64,000 bases of DNA from Fratercula arctica (taxonomy: Eukaryota; Chordata; Aves; Charadriiformes; Alcidae), in the NCBI GenBank assembly GCA_947846985.1, contig CANTUZ010000001.1:38402727-38466726 (forward strand), in the 5' to 3' direction. Position 1 is the first letter of the stretch; each line of letters opens with the position of its first letter. Positions 61,893-64,000 of the stretch are shown in pieces. Both the position numbers and the translations under genes were made by a program. The notes beneath the pieces are model-generated. The model was not told where the DNA came from, searched no databases, and was given only the letters and a program-made list of their open reading frames with translations.

Positions 61893-64000
61893 AAACCTGC
61901 AAAACTCATTAGCAGATTACATGCTTCTGCTGTTCTGGCATATCTGACTACAAAGATGTATATAAACATCCACCTTTTCAAAATAATAGGCTTTTAATTT
62001 CAAATTATATATACCAGTTTCCACATTAGAATTATTGATGAATAAAACCAAATTGCTGTATGTGTGCATAGTCATATTCTAATGCCTGATATTTATTTAG
62101 CTAAGCACAGATGTGGGTGTGATACTGACTACATGAGCACTGCATGTGGAAACAGAGCATTTCCTTGGTCTCTGAAATATACCCACCTGCAGTCTCTTCC
62201 AGCAACTGGAATAAGCTATATTGTTTATTTAACTGATTTTCATCTGGTAGTATCTTTGAGAAACATTAGAAAGAAGGGAATTTGCAGACTTCAAGTCCTA
62301 GGAAGCAGAAGGTAATTTTTTAATAACTAAATGGTTACTTGAAGTAACCGACAGACAATCTTGAAATTTAAAATACTTCATAGGCATCACCACATTCACA
62401 TAAATACAAAAAAGATGAAGAGGAATAAAATAGAGCTTGTGTTAATGTTGAACATTTCAGAAACTTTCTGACATCACCCACTGACAGTGAAGAAGATAAA
62501 GACACCAGAAAATGGCATTTCCTGCCTGAGCTTTAGTGTTATAAATGAAATAGAAATACAGCAAAAAATTATAAATGTCTATAAAGAAAGTAGAATCTCA
62601 TATACAAACTGTCCCAGCAAAGAAATATTTCAACAGCTAAAGTAGTAAAAATCCAAAGTGTATGTCTAATATTTCTTTAAAACTTAATGATGTCTTTAAA
62701 TAAAATATAGAAATTATGTAATTAAACTTTTCATATTCTCAAAGCATAATGATGTCATTTATAAAATGAACAAGCACTTTTGTTTTAAAAACTATAAGTT
62801 TAACATTGTCACGACTGATTACTAGGGAGACAGCTTAGTTAGAAGATACTAGAGTTTGTAGATTAACAGAGCTACATTGCATTCCTATTCCAGGATATAA
62901 ACTCCCTTAAAAGTATGACCTACATGTTTCCCTTAACATTGCAAGAGGATAATTGTCTATATCCTTAATAGTAAATTTATGTCATCGCAGTAACTGTGAT
63001 TCAATTGGTTTACACTTCTTTGAAATTGAAGACAAAGCTTGCATTGAATTAGCTGTCACAATCAAATGCTTGTGAAATGATAAAAGCACATGTTTTTGAT
63101 TGCAAATAATGAATGCTGATTAGCATAAAGCAAAAAGCTTCACTGTGAAGCATTACAGACTCATTGAATAGTCACAGTGAGGTCACCACAGTCTCAATAG
63201 AGTGGTCATCTTGTAGCAAGGCTGAAAAATAAACTTGATAATTCTTTGAGATATCTTTTTTTTTTTTAAATGGTTTTCTTATAGCCTGCATTAATATCAA
63301 AAGAACAAGTCAAACCCAAATATTTCTTGGACTGTGTTGTAATGTTAGAAAATAGAAGCTTGATGGGGGACAAATTTAACATGGGCAATTTTTCAGAACT
63401 ACTTTGCAGTGTGAATATTTAACATCCATGCAATTACTTTTTCTATAAAAAGGCACATTGGAACATTTTAAATTATAATATTTAATGTTTTTTGTCTTCC
63501 CCATTTGGTTATCAATGAATTAGCTAAGCTCTTCCATTACTGAGACACTTATATTTGGTTTCTTCTGATATAAATTATTTGATGGACTAAACATAGTAGG
63601 AACAAATGCATCATTTGCCACAGAAAGGAAAAAAAAAACAAACCAGAGCTTTATACTGTATCTATAGCATCTGTTCCAGCTGCTTATGAAAAGGTTTTGT
63701 ATTTTAAGGGTAGCGACGATCAAATGTGAATTAATGTCTCTTTTTTTCTTGCTGCTCCTTTCTCATGTCTGATTATTTTGATTTGATATTTATATGGGCT
63801 TTCTTAAGTTGCCTATACTAAAATCAATGAGAGTTAATAATATATGTCTTTATTTGTAATGCAATGGTTAAAGATAAAAAAAAAATCCTTTAAGGTTTGG
63901 CAGCTGTCTGTAATAGGTGAATCATGAATGCTGAGAAATGCAGTTCTTGCTCTGAGGAGTTCGAGTTTATCTGCAGTGGGTAGAAAGAGTAAGAGTGCCC

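Larger units (their letters stand above)
53500..64000. other. AT-rich intergenic DNA, no gene seen
   Basis: Open frames are all under about 100 codons and without domain character. Homopolymers at 56588 and 57978, the palindrome at 61864 and a motif-dense stretch at about 62990-63140 are noted separately. Confidence 0.65.

Noticed and set aside
1..64000. CRISPR arrays, tRNA/rRNA genes, bacterial operons
   Set aside because: No regularly spaced repeats, no convincing cloverleaf or rRNA text. The window is vertebrate intergenic DNA around one gene.

Overview
This is vertebrate nuclear DNA, almost certainly from a bird. Two things point there. Several copies of the CR1 (chicken repeat 1) LINE are present, from well-preserved to very old. 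The only convincing protein-coding gene is an intact protocadherin that I recognise as PCDH20, and its residues match the amniote orthologue along its whole length. There are no bacterial-type operons, CRISPR arrays, origins or clear RNA genes.

Layout. 1-34,500 is AT-rich intergenic DNA. It holds an old CR1 (about 5,210-6,115, +), a long 5'-truncated CR1 with broken ORF2 pieces (8,271-10,169, -), another CR1 (about 16,570-17,657, +), diffuse old CR1-like sequence (about 21,640-22,420, -), a 362-nt uninterrupted polypyrimidine microsatellite (23,569-23,930) and a short CR1 3' end (about 29,240-29,395, +). PCDH20 lies on the minus strand at 34,506-38,553. A 17-codon first exon (38,503-38,553) joins in phase 0, across a 1.3-kb GC-rich intron, to one 2.7-kb exon (34,506-37,202) that encodes nearly the whole 915-residue protein. 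A CpG island covers the 5' half of the gene and its promoter. Its upstream edge is abutted by a CR1 3' fragment (38,958-39,524, +).

39,525-64,000 is again intergenic and AT-rich. It contains a possible ancient LINE fragment (39,870-40,165), a 138-bp direct duplication 1,008 bp apart (52,354-52,491 and 53,362-53,499) with a CR1 between the copies (52,592-52,932, -), a C25 run at 56,588 and a probable old CR1 scrap near 58,750.

Function. PCDH20 is a single-pass, calcium-dependent-type adhesion molecule with a signal peptide, seven cadherin repeats, one membrane segment and a very short cytoplasmic tail. It stands alone here, with no neighbouring gene on either side. That fits the gene-poor landscape typical of delta and related non-clustered protocadherins, whose flanks often carry distant enhancers. 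I mark three candidate conserved regulatory segments, as inference only. I found no clear new biological system. The most useful observations are the exact PCDH20 gene model, a missing calcium-binding linker between EC3 and EC4, G-rich and CGG-repeat structure around exon 1, and the 138-bp duplication.
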